The notes: a model not told the origin generated them from the letters alone. Counted from the first letter of the stretch, positions 8,657 through 17,531 are shown. The stretch: DNA of 30,082 bases from an uncultured Zoogloea sp. (GCA_937967645.1 CALBTT010000114.1:1-30082), one strand, 5' to 3'. A program made the numbers and translations.

Positions 8657-8873
8657 GATGCGGGCACGGCACATGATCCAGGCCGGGTGTGGAGCGGGCG
8701 CTGGAGCAGATTGAACGGTTCTGCTTCTTGGTCTTTGTGCCCCCATCCTGCACCGATGCTCACCCGACTTCTATGGACTGGTTCACTCGTTTCCTTTGCC
8801 GTAATGGACCCGTCACGGCACCGCCGCAGGACACGGAAATGCACCCTGCATGGCGGGGCCTCCCGGGGGAAGG

Positions 8874-9713
8874 TCAATGCCCGAAGGCATCCGCATCGAG
8901 CATCGTCGGATCGGGCCGGTCGAGGGTATCGAGGGCCGCCATCTCAGCCTCGCTCAGGCTGAAGCCGAAGATGTCCAGATTCTGGGCGAGGCGCTCCGGG
9001 TTGGCCGACTTGGGGGTCGCGACGATGCCCTGCTGGACGATCCAGCGCAGCACAACCTGGGCGGACGTCCGGCCATGGGCCTGGGCGATCCCCGAGATGA
9101 CCGGATCGGCGAGCATGGCATTGCCGCAGCCCAGCGGACGCCAGGCTCCGGTGACGATACCCTTCTGGCGGTGGATCGCCAGCAGATCGTCGCGGCGGTG
9201 ATAGGGGTCGAGCTGGATCTGGTTGAGCTGGGGCAGCAAGCCCAGGTCGAAGAGACGCTGCAGGTGGGCCGGCTTGAAGTTGGAGGTGCCGATGGCACGA
9301 ACCAGGCCGGCCTCACGCAGCTTCACCAACCCCTGGAAGGCCTCCACGAAGCGGTCCTGGTCCGGGTTGGGCCAATGCACCAGCAGGAGGTCGATGTACG
9401 CCACCCCCAGCCGGGCCAGGCTGGCCTCGCAGGCCTGGCGGGCCCCGTCCACGCTGTGCCACTGGCGGTTGAACTTGGTGGTGATGAAGACCTCCTCACG
9501 GGCCACGCCGGAGCGGCGCAGGCCTTCGCCCACCCCGCGCTCGTTGCCGTAGTTTTCGGCGGTATCCACATGGCGATAGCCAAGCCGCAGGGCCTCCGCC
9601 ACCGCGGCGGCAGCCTGCTCGTCGTTCATCGGCCAGGTACCGAGGCCGAGCAAGGGAACATCGACCCCCGGAGCCAGGGGCAGGGTCGGGGCAAGGGGCA
9701 GTGAGAGAGTCAT
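8874..9713 (-). CDS. Aldo/keto reductase (2,5-diketogluconate reductase-like)
   Basis: This is a 279-residue NADPH-dependent aldo/keto reductase with a TIM barrel. The catalytic tetrad is visible when numbered from the ATG at 9713: Asp50 and Tyr55 in DTAENYGNE, Lys80 in ITTKFN, and His113 in LLLVHWPNP. Further family signatures are LGLGTWPM near residue 23, AIGTSNFKPAHL, NQIQLDPYHRR and the C-terminal IVATPKSANPERLAQNLDIF. It is closest in style to the bacterial AKR5 group. A TTG two codons upstream also opens the frame, but the ATG is preferred. A 238-base spacer to the divergent kinase gene at 9952 holds no obvious promoter hexamers. The physiological substrate is unknown. Confidence 0.93.
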   Translation of the reverse strand: MTLSLPLAPTLPLAPGVDVPLLGLGTWPMNDEQAAAAVAEALRLGYRHVDTAENYGNERGVGEGLRRSGVAREEVFITTKFNRQWHSVDGARQACEASLARLGVAYIDLLLVHWPNPDQDRFVEAFQGLVKLREAGLVRAIGTSNFKPAHLQRLFDLGLLPQLNQIQLDPYHRRDDLLAIHRQKGIVTGAWRPLGCGNAMLADPVISGIAQAHGRTSAQVVLRWIVQQGIVATPKSANPERLAQNLDIFGFSLSEAEMAALDTLDRPDPTMLDADAFGH

Positions 9714-9951
9714 GGGCAAGGTATGAGGGAAGCGTTAAAGAGGAGAAGCGGGACGACGCAGACCTGGGACAAGGATCACCCGGATCCGGTTCAGACTTCA
9801 ATCCCGATTCGGCACGTCACCGTGCCAAATGCGCCAGGCCTCGCAGAGGACTCATTAAAGTTGAACACTGACATAAAATGTTGCGAAGTGAGCACAGCAG
9901 GCCACGCAGGCGCCTGAGCTCATCGCCCAACACCCTGCCACCTCAGCCACC

Positions 9952-12477
9952 ATGAAATCGAGGGTCACACTCTCCGCGGCACTCATCATCTCGGTGGTCA
10001 TCCTGCTGGGTGCGCTGCTGACCATCGAGCTGCAACGCAGCCGCCAGCGCGAGATCGAGGGGGCTCATGCGGTGACGGCCTCGGTTGCCCGCCTGATCGA
10101 AAGGGAGCTGCTCGCCTCCGTCGGGCGGATCGACCTGATCACACAGGAAGCCCGCTTCCACTACACCGCCTACCTCCAGGGTGACCGGACGCACGACAGC
10201 GTCACCCCCGCGCTGAAGCGGCTGCTCGAGGCCGTGCCAGGCGTGCTCAGCCTGCGCCTGATCAATGAGCGGGGCGAGTATGTGTTCGATGCCACCGGGC
10301 AACCTTCAGCGGCCCGCGTTGCCGACCGGACCTATTTCCGGGTCCACCAGGAGGGCAAGACCACCGGCCTGTTCGGTGAAGGGCCCCTGTTCTCCCGGGT
10401 GGCCAACGTGTGGACCTATACCTTCAGCCGCGGCATCACCGATCAGGACGGCCGCTTCATCGGCATCGTCCAGAGCTCGATTCCCAGCCAGTGGCTCAGC
10501 AGTGCCTTCTCGGGCGTCGCCCTGGGTGGCAGTGACGCCGTGGCCCTGGTCAATGCCGACCTGACCCTGATCGCCCGCGCACCGGCCCTGGATAGCCTGG
10601 TCGGCAAGCCGATCGGCGGTGAAACGCTGCGGCAGGCCATCGCCCGCAACCCGGAGCAGGGCAGCTACCTGGGCCCGGGCGGCGTGGACGGTGTAGAGCG
10701 CATCTTCAGCTACCGGAAGGTCGCAGGGCTCCCGCTCTATGTGATATCGGGCATCAGCAAGGCACACGTGCTGAACGGCTGGCAGCGCACCGCGATCATC
10801 TACAGCGTGGCCCTGGCCCTGCTGCTGGGCACCGGCATCGCCGTGGTCATCAACGTCTACCGCAAGGTGCGCGACACGGAGCAGATCGAGGAACTCCGCT
10901 ACAAGGAGTTGCTCAAGACCTCCACCGACGGCATCCACATCATCGATACCGCCGGCCACCTGCTGGAAGCCAGCGATGCCTTCTACCACACCCTCGGCTA
11001 CGATCCGCACTCCCCGCCCGCCCTCAACGTCCGGGACTGGGACAGCCGCTACGGGGATGCAGACCTGAAGGACATGATCCACCGCAGCGTGGAGACCGAG
11101 AGCAGCTTCCAGACCCGCCATCGGCGGCGGGACGGCACCACCCTCGACGTGGAGATCCGGGCCCACGGGATCACCCTGCGGGGGGAAAAGCTGCTCTACT
11201 GCTCGGCCCGCGACATCACCGACCGGGTCAAGGCCCAGACCGACCTGGAGCACTACAAGGACCATCTCGAGGAACTGATCCTGCAGCGCACCAGCGAGCT
11301 GAGCCAGGCCAAACAGGCCGCAGAGGCCGCCAGCAAGGCCAAATCGACCTTCCTGGCCAACATGAGTCACGAGATCCGCACGCCCATGAACGCGATCATC
11401 GGCCTCACCTATGTGATCCGGCGCCAGGCCACCGACCCGGACCTGATCGCCCGTCTCGACAAGATCAACCAGTCCGCCCAGCATCTGCTGGAGATCATCA
11501 CCGACATCCTCGACCTGTCGAAGATCGAGGCCGACAAGCTGACCCTCGAAGCCATCGCCATGGATGTCCGGCTGATCGGCCCGCACATCCAGTCCATGCT
11601 GGCCGAGACCGCGCGCGGCAAGGGCATCGCCCTGCAGGTCAGCTGCGACGTGTTGCCCGACACCCTCATCGGCGACCCGACCCGCCTCACCCAGGCCCTG
11701 CTGAACCTGGCCAACAACGCGGTCAAGTTCACCGCCGCCGGCACCATCGAGATCCGCACCATCAAGCAGGAGGAGAGCACGGATGGCGTGTTGCTGCGCT
11801 TTGAAGTGCAGGACACGGGCAGCGGCGTGCCTCCCGACGTCCGGGACAAGCTCTTCATGCCCTTCCAGCAAGGTGACGACTCCATCAACAGGCTGTTCGG
11901 GGGCACCGGGCTCGGCCTGGTCATCACCCGCAGTCTGGCCGAGCTGATGGGCGGCAGCGCCGGGCTGGACAGCACCCCCGGCGTAGGCAGCACCTTCTGG
12001 TTCTCCGCCCGCCTGCGCAAGGCCGGGCCCGACCACGCCGCCCCCCGGCAGCCCCACACCGACGACACCGTGGGGATTCTCCGACAAAGGCATGCGGGTG
12101 CCCGGATCCTCGTGGTGGAGGACGACCCCATCAACCAGGAAGTCGCCATCGAACTGCTGGAGGACGCCGGGCTGGTGGTGGATCTCGCCGAAGACGGCAA
12201 GGCCGCCGTCGAGTCCGTGCGGTTGAGGCCCAACTACGCCCTGATCCTGATGGACATGCAGATGCCCCGCATGGACGGCCTCACCGCGACCCGGGAGATC
12301 CGCGGACTGAGCACCGGCAGCTGCATTCCGATCCTGGCCATGACCGCCAATGCTTTCGCGGACGATCGGCAGCGCTGCCTGGACGCCGGCATGAACGACT
12401 TCATCGCCAAGCCCGTCGACCCCGAGACCCTGTATCTGGCCATCACCCGCTGGCTGGACACCCCGCCCGCGCCATGA
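9952..12477 (+). CDS. Hybrid sensor histidine kinase/response regulator
   Basis: This is an 841-residue inner-membrane hybrid kinase. TM1 lies at about 8-27, followed by a periplasmic PDC/Cache-like sensor at about 28-275 (with RTYFRVHQEG and FSRGITDQDGRFIGIVQ), TM2 at about 281-303 and a PAS domain at about 315-425. The HisKA domain has the phospho-acceptor His473 in MSHEIRTPMN. The HATPase has N-box ANNAVKF near 588, DTGSGVP at 621 and GGTGLGL at 650. The C-terminal receiver has the acidic pair Asp724/Asp725, phospho-acceptor Asp768 in LMDMQMPRMDG, Thr798 and Lys820. All catalytic residues are present. There is no separate output regulator next to it, so the phosphorelay partner (Hpt) must be elsewhere. 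Its stop overlaps the start of the next gene by ATGA. Confidence 0.94.
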   Translation: MKSRVTLSAALIISVVILLGALLTIELQRSRQREIEGAHAVTASVARLIERELLASVGRIDLITQEARFHYTAYLQGDRTHDSVTPALKRLLEAVPGVLSLRLINERGEYVFDATGQPSAARVADRTYFRVHQEGKTTGLFGEGPLFSRVANVWTYTFSRGITDQDGRFIGIVQSSIPSQWLSSAFSGVALGGSDAVALVNADLTLIARAPALDSLVGKPIGGETLRQAIARNPEQGSYLGPGGVDGVERIFSYRKVAGLPLYVISGISKAHVLNGWQRTAIIYSVALALLLGTGIAVVINVYRKVRDTEQIEELRYKELLKTSTDGIHIIDTAGHLLEASDAFYHTLGYDPHSPPALNVRDWDSRYGDADLKDMIHRSVETESSFQTRHRRRDGTTLDVEIRAHGITLRGEKLLYCSARDITDRVKAQTDLEHYKDHLEELILQRTSELSQAKQAAEAASKAKSTFLANMSHEIRTPMNAIIGLTYVIRRQATDPDLIARLDKINQSAQHLLEIITDILDLSKIEADKLTLEAIAMDVRLIGPHIQSMLAETARGKGIALQVSCDVLPDTLIGDPTRLTQALLNLANNAVKFTAAGTIEIRTIKQEESTDGVLLRFEVQDTGSGVPPDVRDKLFMPFQQGDDSINRLFGGTGLGLVITRSLAELMGGSAGLDSTPGVGSTFWFSARLRKAGPDHAAPRQPHTDDTVGILRQRHAGARILVVEDDPINQEVAIELLEDAGLVVDLAEDGKAAVESVRLRPNYALILMDMQMPRMDGLTATREIRGLSTGSCIPILAMTANAFADDRQRCLDAGMNDFIAKPVDPETLYLAITRWLDTPPAP

Positions 12478-13091
12478 ACTTCCTGGCCCATGCCTGGCTC
12501 GCCGGCCCACTGGCCACCGACCGCATCGGTGGCGTGGTGGGCGATTTCGTGAAAGGCATCATCGTGCCACCGCCCCCCGGGCTGGACCCGGCGCTGGCTG
12601 CGGGCGTGATGCTGCACCGGCGCATCGACAGCTTTGCCGACGGCCACCCGGCCTTCCTGCGCAGCCGGAGCCGGGTGAGCGAAGCCCGCCGGCGGGTTGG
12701 CGGGATCATGGTGGACATGTTCTACGACCACTTCCTGGCCCGACACTGGGACCGCTTCGGCACACAGACGCTGGAAGCCTTCAGCGCCGAGACCTACGCC
12801 CTGATCCGGGCCCGCCTGGACGAGCTGCCGGCAGCCTTCACCCCGGTGCTGGAGCGCATGGCCGAGCACGACTGGCTGAGCAGCTACCGGGACCTGGACT
12901 CCATCGCCCTGGCCCTCGACCGGATGGCGGAATTCCGCCTCCGCCAGCCCAACCCCCTGGCCGGTTCGGGCGAGGAATTACAGCACCACTACGCCGGCTT
13001 CGAGTCCGACTTCCTGGCCTTCATGCCCGATGCGGCGGCCTTCGCCGCAGCCCACCGCGAGACCCGCAAGGCAGCAGACCGGCTAGGGTAG
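12474..13091 (+). CDS. acpH: Acyl carrier protein phosphodiesterase (AcpH-like, DUF479)
   Basis: AcpH removes the 4'-phosphopantetheine arm from holo-ACP. The 205-residue product is slightly longer than the E. coli enzyme (193) and begins with the family signature MNFLAHAWLAG. GGVVGDFVKG follows, then LHRRIDSFADGHPAF and MVDMFYDHFLARHW, which supply the HD-like metal-binding His and Asp residues. The ATG overlaps the kinase stop (12474-12477, ATGA), implying translational coupling. At its 3' end it overlaps the convergent M20 gene by nine bases. Family assignment is firm. Whether it acts on ACP in this organism is inference. Confidence 0.9.
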   Translation: MNFLAHAWLAGPLATDRIGGVVGDFVKGIIVPPPPGLDPALAAGVMLHRRIDSFADGHPAFLRSRSRVSEARRRVGGIMVDMFYDHFLARHWDRFGTQTLEAFSAETYALIRARLDELPAAFTPVLERMAEHDWLSSYRDLDSIALALDRMAEFRLRQPNPLAGSGEELQHHYAGFESDFLAFMPDAAAFAAAHRETRKAADRLG

Positions 13092-14393
13092 ACGGCCATC
13101 CTGCAGATAATCGAGGGCCAGGTGCGCCAGGGCCCGCACCCCGATTCCGAGCACCCGCTCATCCATCCAGAAACGCGGTGAATGATTGGGGAAGACCGTT
13201 TCCGGGGGAGTCCCCTCTGGCACCACGCCCAGGAAGAAGAACAACCCGGGGATGTGCTTCTGGTAGGCCGAAAAATCCTCCGAAACCGTCACTTTGGGAT
13301 TCACGAAAACGTTCGCTTCACCCAGGCTCTGGCGCAACGAACGGGCAGCCAGCGCGGCCAGCTGCCCGTCGTTGCGGGTGACGTCGTAATTGGGCTCGAT
13401 CACAACCTCTGCACTGCCACCGGCGCTGCGCGCAATCGCTTCCGAGGTGCTCACCACCCGACGCTGGATGTCCATGCGCATGCCCTCGTCGAGGGCCCGG
13501 ATCATGCCGCTCATCTCCACCGCATCAGGGATGATGTTGGCCCGGTTGCCGCCGTTGATGGTGGCGATGGTGATGACGGAGGGCTCGTTCAGGACGTTCA
13601 CCTGGCGGCTCTGGATGGTCTGGATCCCCATCACGATCTGCGCCGCGAGGACAATGGGATCCACCCCCAGCCAGGGCAGGGCGGCATGGGTCTGGGCCCC
13701 CTTGACCAGGATCTTCATGGTATCGCCACTGGCCATGAAAGGCCCTGCGCGCACGCCGGCCTTGCCCAGCGGCGTGCGGCTGTTGAGGTGCAGGCCAAAG
13801 ATCGCCGCAGGCACCGGGTCACGCAGCACCCCCTCCCGGATCATCAGCGCTGCGCCGCCCTCCTCGCCGGGAGGTGGACCTTCCTCGGCCGGCTGGAAGA
13901 TGAACTTGACCGTGCCGGGCAGGCTGTCCCGCATGGCCGCCAGCACCTCGGCCACCCCCATCAGGATCGCGGTGTGGCCGTCGTGGCCGCAGACGTGGGC
14001 AACCCCCACCTCCTGACCCATCCAGGTCGTCCGGACCCGGGACGCATAGGGCAGGCCGCTCTGCTCGGTCACCGGCAAGGCGTCCATGTCGGCGCGCAGG
14101 GCGACCACCGGCCCGGGCAGGCAGCCGCGCAGTACCCCCACCACCCCGGTATGGGCCACCCCCGTACGCACCTCCAGCCCCAGGCTGCGCAGATGCCCGG
14201 CCACCAACTGTGCAGTGAGGACCTCGCGATTACCCAGCTCCGGGTTCTGGTGGATCTGGCGCCGCCAGGCAATCACCCGGGGCTCGAGCGCAGCAGCCAG
14301 CTGGTCCACACGCGCCCCGTCGACCAGCACGGGCGCAGCCTGCACACCACAGGCCGCCAATAGACAGAAGACGCTGAGCAGTAATCGCCTCAT
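13083..14393 (-). CDS. Exported M20-family amidohydrolase
   Basis: This is a 436-residue peptidase-family M20D amidohydrolase, a group that includes hippurate hydrolase, IAA-amino acid hydrolase and N-acyl amino acid deacetylases. Metal-site motifs are HVCGHDGHTAILMG near residue 133, FQPAEEG, GLHLNS and the C-terminal FPNHSPRF. ALRADMDALPVTEQSG is also typical. Unlike most cytosolic relatives it starts with a signal sequence. MRRLLLSVFCLLAAC ends in a lipobox-like LAAC, and an alternative signal-peptidase I site follows at VQA-AP. It is thus either a lipoprotein or periplasmic. The start is the ATG, although a GTG three codons upstream is also in frame. The MFS gene ends 74 bases upstream on the same strand, so the two are probably cotranscribed. 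Confidence 0.92.
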   Translation of the reverse strand: MRRLLLSVFCLLAACGVQAAPVLVDGARVDQLAAALEPRVIAWRRQIHQNPELGNREVLTAQLVAGHLRSLGLEVRTGVAHTGVVGVLRGCLPGPVVALRADMDALPVTEQSGLPYASRVRTTWMGQEVGVAHVCGHDGHTAILMGVAEVLAAMRDSLPGTVKFIFQPAEEGPPPGEEGGAALMIREGVLRDPVPAAIFGLHLNSRTPLGKAGVRAGPFMASGDTMKILVKGAQTHAALPWLGVDPIVLAAQIVMGIQTIQSRQVNVLNEPSVITIATINGGNRANIIPDAVEMSGMIRALDEGMRMDIQRRVVSTSEAIARSAGGSAEVVIEPNYDVTRNDGQLAALAARSLRQSLGEANVFVNPKVTVSEDFSAYQKHIPGLFFFLGVVPEGTPPETVFPNHSPRFWMDERVLGIGVRALAHLALDYLQDGRLP

Positions 14394-14467
14394 GACAGCC
14401 ACCCGGGGAAGAGTTTCGCTGTCTGGACTCTATCTGCCCGCCCCCAAAAATCAAGGCGATCCTGGGC

Positions 14468-15664
14468 TCAGCCGGCGCCACCCACCGCCGTCTCGCGCCC
14501 CCGGTCAGGAATCAGGCCGAGGGCGATCAACAGCACCACGCCCACCCCCATCACCGCCGCGGCCAGGTAAAGCCCGCTGGCATAGCCACCGCCCTGGGCC
14601 GCCAGCCGGCCGGTGAGGGCCGGTGCGAGGACCTGGGCAATCCCGTAGGCCGCCGTCATCTTGCTCATCATCTTGGCCGGACGGGTCGGGTAGTAGCGCC
14701 CGGCCATCGACATCACCAGACTGACCATGCCGGCAAAGGTGCCACCGAACAGGGCCGCCCCGGCCATCGCCGGGAGCAGGCCGTCACCCAGCACCGGCAG
14801 CAGGATGCCGACGATCTGGGCCAGGCTGGCCAGGATCAGCGCATTCACCTGGCCGGTACGGCGGGCGATCAGATCCCACAGGATGCAGGCAGGCGCAGCG
14901 GCCAGACCCAGCACCAGGAAGACCCAGGTGCCCTGGTCCTTCATCTCCGGCTGCGCATTGACGATCGCCACGATGAAGGTGGCGGTGACCACATAGCCCA
15001 CCCCGGCGCAGAAATAGGCGGCCATCAGCACCCGGCGGAACAGGTCGCCGGGGGGTGAGTCATGCATGTGGGTCGCCGAGGCCGGCAGGGGCGCCAGGTC
15101 GGGGCGGGGCAGCCAGCGCCAGGCCGGAACCGCAAGCAAAGCGCCGATCAGACTGAACAGGAACCACTGCTCGCGCCAGTCGAAGCGCTTGCCGATGAAG
15201 ATCACCACCAGGGCACACAGAGCGATGCCCAGGCCGATGCCCGAGAAATGAATACCCAGCTCACTGCGGTGGCGGTGCCGCATCAGCCAGTTGATCACCA
15301 GCCCGGCCCCCAGCACCATGCCGGCCGCGGTGCTGAGGCCGGCGATGAAGCGCGACAGGGCCCAGATCCATTCATGCGTGGACAGCCCCATCATCACCGT
15401 GCTGAGCACCGCCACCACCATGGCCGCGCGGTACAGGCGATCCTTGACGGCCAGGCTGGCGATGCGCCCCACGCCCACCACGCCGATCAGGTAGCCAGCG
15501 TAATTGGCCGCCGCCAGCCAGCCGCCCGCCTCGATGCCGAGGCCTGCCTGGCTGCGCATCAAGGGCAGGAGGGGGGTGTAGGCAAAGCGCGCCACCCCCA
15601 GGAACAGCAAGAGTCCGAGGACCCCCGCAAACAGGACTTTCAGGCGCTGGCGGGCCTCGCTCAT
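14468..15664 (-). CDS. YbfB/YjiJ-family MFS transporter
   Basis: This is a 398-residue major facilitator with about twelve hydrophobic segments and a short cytoplasmic loop rich in His, Asp and Pro (ATHMHDSPPGD) between the two halves. The N-terminal GVARFAYTPLLPLMRSQAGL is the recognisable signature of the YbfB/YjiJ family. SRFIAGLSTAAGMVLGAG in TM4-5 is also typical. AGGAG at about 15671-15675 on the minus strand fits the ATG at 15664. It is upstream of the M20 amidohydrolase and separated from napH by a terminator-like hairpin, so a new transcript probably begins in the 131-base spacer. The substrate is unknown; a small acid or amide linked to the neighbouring hydrolase is a guess. Confidence 0.9.
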   Translation of the reverse strand: MSEARQRLKVLFAGVLGLLLFLGVARFAYTPLLPLMRSQAGLGIEAGGWLAAANYAGYLIGVVGVGRIASLAVKDRLYRAAMVVAVLSTVMMGLSTHEWIWALSRFIAGLSTAAGMVLGAGLVINWLMRHRHRSELGIHFSGIGLGIALCALVVIFIGKRFDWREQWFLFSLIGALLAVPAWRWLPRPDLAPLPASATHMHDSPPGDLFRRVLMAAYFCAGVGYVVTATFIVAIVNAQPEMKDQGTWVFLVLGLAAAPACILWDLIARRTGQVNALILASLAQIVGILLPVLGDGLLPAMAGAALFGGTFAGMVSLVMSMAGRYYPTRPAKMMSKMTAAYGIAQVLAPALTGRLAAQGGGYASGLYLAAAVMGVGVVLLIALGLIPDRGRETAVGGAG

Positions 15665-15762
15665 GGCTGTCTCCTCATATCGTCTTATGGATTGCGCCGG
15701 CGGTCTGCAGCCGCGGTCGTCGCGCCAGTATCCAGGCTGGGAGAGGAGGGCTGCAAGCGCGC

Positions 15763-15798
15763 AAAACTCATCGACCCATGCACAACACGCATGGGTCA
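15763..15798 (-). terminator. Hairpin overlapping napH stop codon
   Basis: GACCCATGC (15773-15781) and GCATGGGTC (15789-15797) form a perfect 9-bp stem with loop ACAACAC. On the minus strand the stem is followed after about six bases by TTTT (15766-15763). The napH TGA lies inside the stem base. It is a plausible, moderately weak terminator separating napGH from the MFS gene. Confidence 0.55.
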
Positions 15799-16677
15799 GG
15801 TCAGCGGCGGGGCAGGAGAGGCGTCCTCCTCCAGACTACGGTCGAAACGATGGGTGAGGCGAAACACCTTCTCTCCGCAGACATCCACGCAGCGGCCGCA
15901 GGTGGTGCAATTGGAATCCAGGATCACCGGCGTCCCCTTGCCCTTGAGCGCCGGGCGGATCACCTGGGGCTCGGGACAAGCGGTGAAGCAGTCCATGCAG
16001 TCGGTACAGGCCGAGCGCCGCGGCGCACTCACCCGCAGCAGGGCGGTCTTGCCGAGCAGTCCATAGAAGGCCCCCATCGGGCAGACATGGCCGCACCAGC
16101 CGCGCTGCACCACGAACAGGTCGAACAGGAAGATCGCCGCCACCAGGCCGCCGGTCCAGCCGAGCCCGAAGGCCAGCCCGCGCATCAGCCCGGTCACCGG
16201 ATTGACGTATTCCCAGGCCAGGCTGCCGGTCAGCCACGCCGTCAGCAGGCAGGCCGGCAGCAAGGCCAGGCGGAAGTTGCGGGACGGCGTGAAGCCCGAC
16301 TTGATACCCAGACGCCGGCGCAGCCAGCCGGCCAGGTCGGTCACCGGATTGATCGGGCAGGCCCAGGCGCAGAAGACACGCCCCCCCACCAGCAGATAAA
16401 CCGCGGTCACCAGGCCCGCGCCGAGCATCGCCCTCAGCGCGGGGGCGTGCCCGGCCGCCAGCGACTGCACAAAGGTGAAAGGGTCGGCCAACGGCACCTG
16501 GCCCAACAGCAGGCTGGAGGCCAGATTACCCTCGAGGATCCACACCCCGCAGCAGGGTCCGGCCAGGAAGCCGGCCAGCACCAGCCCCTGCGACAGACGC
16601 CTCAGGATCAGCCAGCGATAGCTGAGCCAGCGCCCCTTGTGAGCCAGGGCATCCGCCAGGAAGGGACGGGCGCTCAT
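15796..16677 (-). CDS. napH: Quinol dehydrogenase membrane component NapH
   Basis: NapH is the membrane iron-sulfur protein that takes electrons from quinol and passes them, through NapG, toward periplasmic nitrate reductase. The 293-residue product has four hydrophobic segments, two CxxxCP motifs facing the membrane (CAWACP at residue 103 and CGHVCP at 195), and two C-terminal [4Fe-4S] ferredoxin motifs (CTDCMDCFTACP at 224 and CTTCGRCVDVCG at 257). This matches the usual NapH plan. The ATG overlaps the napG stop as ATGA (16674-16677), so the frame continuing upstream to 16839 is a shadow. No napA, napB, napC or napD is in the window, so the redox partner must be encoded elsewhere or the pair serves another oxidoreductase. 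Confidence 0.92.
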   Translation of the reverse strand: MSARPFLADALAHKGRWLSYRWLILRRLSQGLVLAGFLAGPCCGVWILEGNLASSLLLGQVPLADPFTFVQSLAAGHAPALRAMLGAGLVTAVYLLVGGRVFCAWACPINPVTDLAGWLRRRLGIKSGFTPSRNFRLALLPACLLTAWLTGSLAWEYVNPVTGLMRGLAFGLGWTGGLVAAIFLFDLFVVQRGWCGHVCPMGAFYGLLGKTALLRVSAPRRSACTDCMDCFTACPEPQVIRPALKGKGTPVILDSNCTTCGRCVDVCGEKVFRLTHRFDRSLEEDASPAPPLT

Positions 16678-17429
16678 CGCGTCTTGGGCCGGGGCGGGGC
16701 GCTGACCGCCGGACTGTCGGCGACGGGCATGCCCAGAGCGGGCTCGCTGCGCCGTTGGCCGCGCTCCAGTTCGCCACGCACCTGGGCCGCCGGCATCACC
16801 CGGATCACCGCCACCTGGGGCACGCAGTCGTGCTCGCATTTGCCGCAGCCGGTGCAGGCGGTGTGCACCGAGGGCATGAAGACGGTCATTCCGCCGGGGC
16901 GGGTCAGGCGCTCCATGGTGATCGCCTTGCCCTTGATGGGGCAGGCCTGGAAGCAGGCGTCACAACGCATGCCCTGCAGGCTGAGGCAACGCTCCGGATC
17001 GGCCAGCACGGCCACCCCCATCCGCGCCTGGGCGATATCCTCCAGCACGGGGGCCAGGGCTCCGGTAGGGCAGGCCGCCTTGCAGGGAATGTCGGAGCAC
17101 ATCTCGCAGGGCACGCTGCGGGCTTCGAAGTAGGGCGTGCCGACAGGGATGCCGCCACCGGCCGGTGCCAGGTTGAGGGTGGCGAAGGGGCAGGCCCGCA
17201 CACACAGACCACAGCGCACGCAGGCGGTGTCGAAGTCTGCCTCGGGCAGGGCGCCGGGCGGCCGCAGGGCTTGGGAGGGCAGGGCCCGCGCGGACTTCAC
17301 ATGGGTCATCAGGCCCAGGCTGACAGCGCCCGCAGCGCAAGCGCTGCCCGCCCCCTGCAGCAGGAACTTGCGGCGCGCCGCATCCAGAAAGCCCTTGGAC
17401 ACGCTGCTGTCGTTTCCCCTGTCGTCCAT
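16674..17429 (-). CDS. napG: Ferredoxin-type protein NapG (Tat-exported)
   Basis: NapG is a periplasmic ferredoxin with four [4Fe-4S] clusters that works with NapH in quinol oxidation. The 251-residue product has a twin-arginine signal ARRKFLLQG at residues 18-26 followed by a hydrophobic stretch. Cluster motifs are CVRCGLCVRACP (70-81), CEMCSDIPCKAACP (108-121), C148 with CDACFQACP (156-164), and CTGCGKCEHDCVP (192-204). The tail after residue 215 is proline- and charge-rich and seems longer than usual. The ATG at 17429 is preceded by GGTGGGGG. A GTG four codons upstream is less likely. It is the first gene of a two-gene napGH unit. Confidence 0.93.
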   Translation of the reverse strand: MDDRGNDSSVSKGFLDAARRKFLLQGAGSACAAGAVSLGLMTHVKSARALPSQALRPPGALPEADFDTACVRCGLCVRACPFATLNLAPAGGGIPVGTPYFEARSVPCEMCSDIPCKAACPTGALAPVLEDIAQARMGVAVLADPERCLSLQGMRCDACFQACPIKGKAITMERLTRPGGMTVFMPSVHTACTGCGKCEHDCVPQVAVIRVMPAAQVRGELERGQRRSEPALGMPVADSPAVSAPPRPKTR

Positions 17430-17443
17430 GTCCGCCCCCACCT

Positions 17444-17461
17444 GGTCCGTAGCGACGGACC
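17444..17461. promoter_or_regulatory. Inverted repeat upstream of napG
   Basis: GGTCCGT (17444-17450) and ACGGACC (17455-17461) form a perfect 7-bp dyad with a 4-base spacer AGCG, starting 14 bases upstream of the napG ATG. It may be an mRNA hairpin just ahead of the ribosome site or an operator. It does not match the FNR or NarL consensus. Confidence 0.4.
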
Positions 17462-17531
17462 CATGGTTACACCATAGCCAGCGCCAAGCGGGACGTGTTA
17501 TCCGGAAACGGCAAACGTCCTGGGGAAAGCT

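Noticed and set aside
9714..9951. Promoter or sigma54 site upstream of the hybrid kinase
   Set aside because: Several AT-rich hexamers occur, but none have correct spacing for sigma70 or the GG/GC pair of sigma54.
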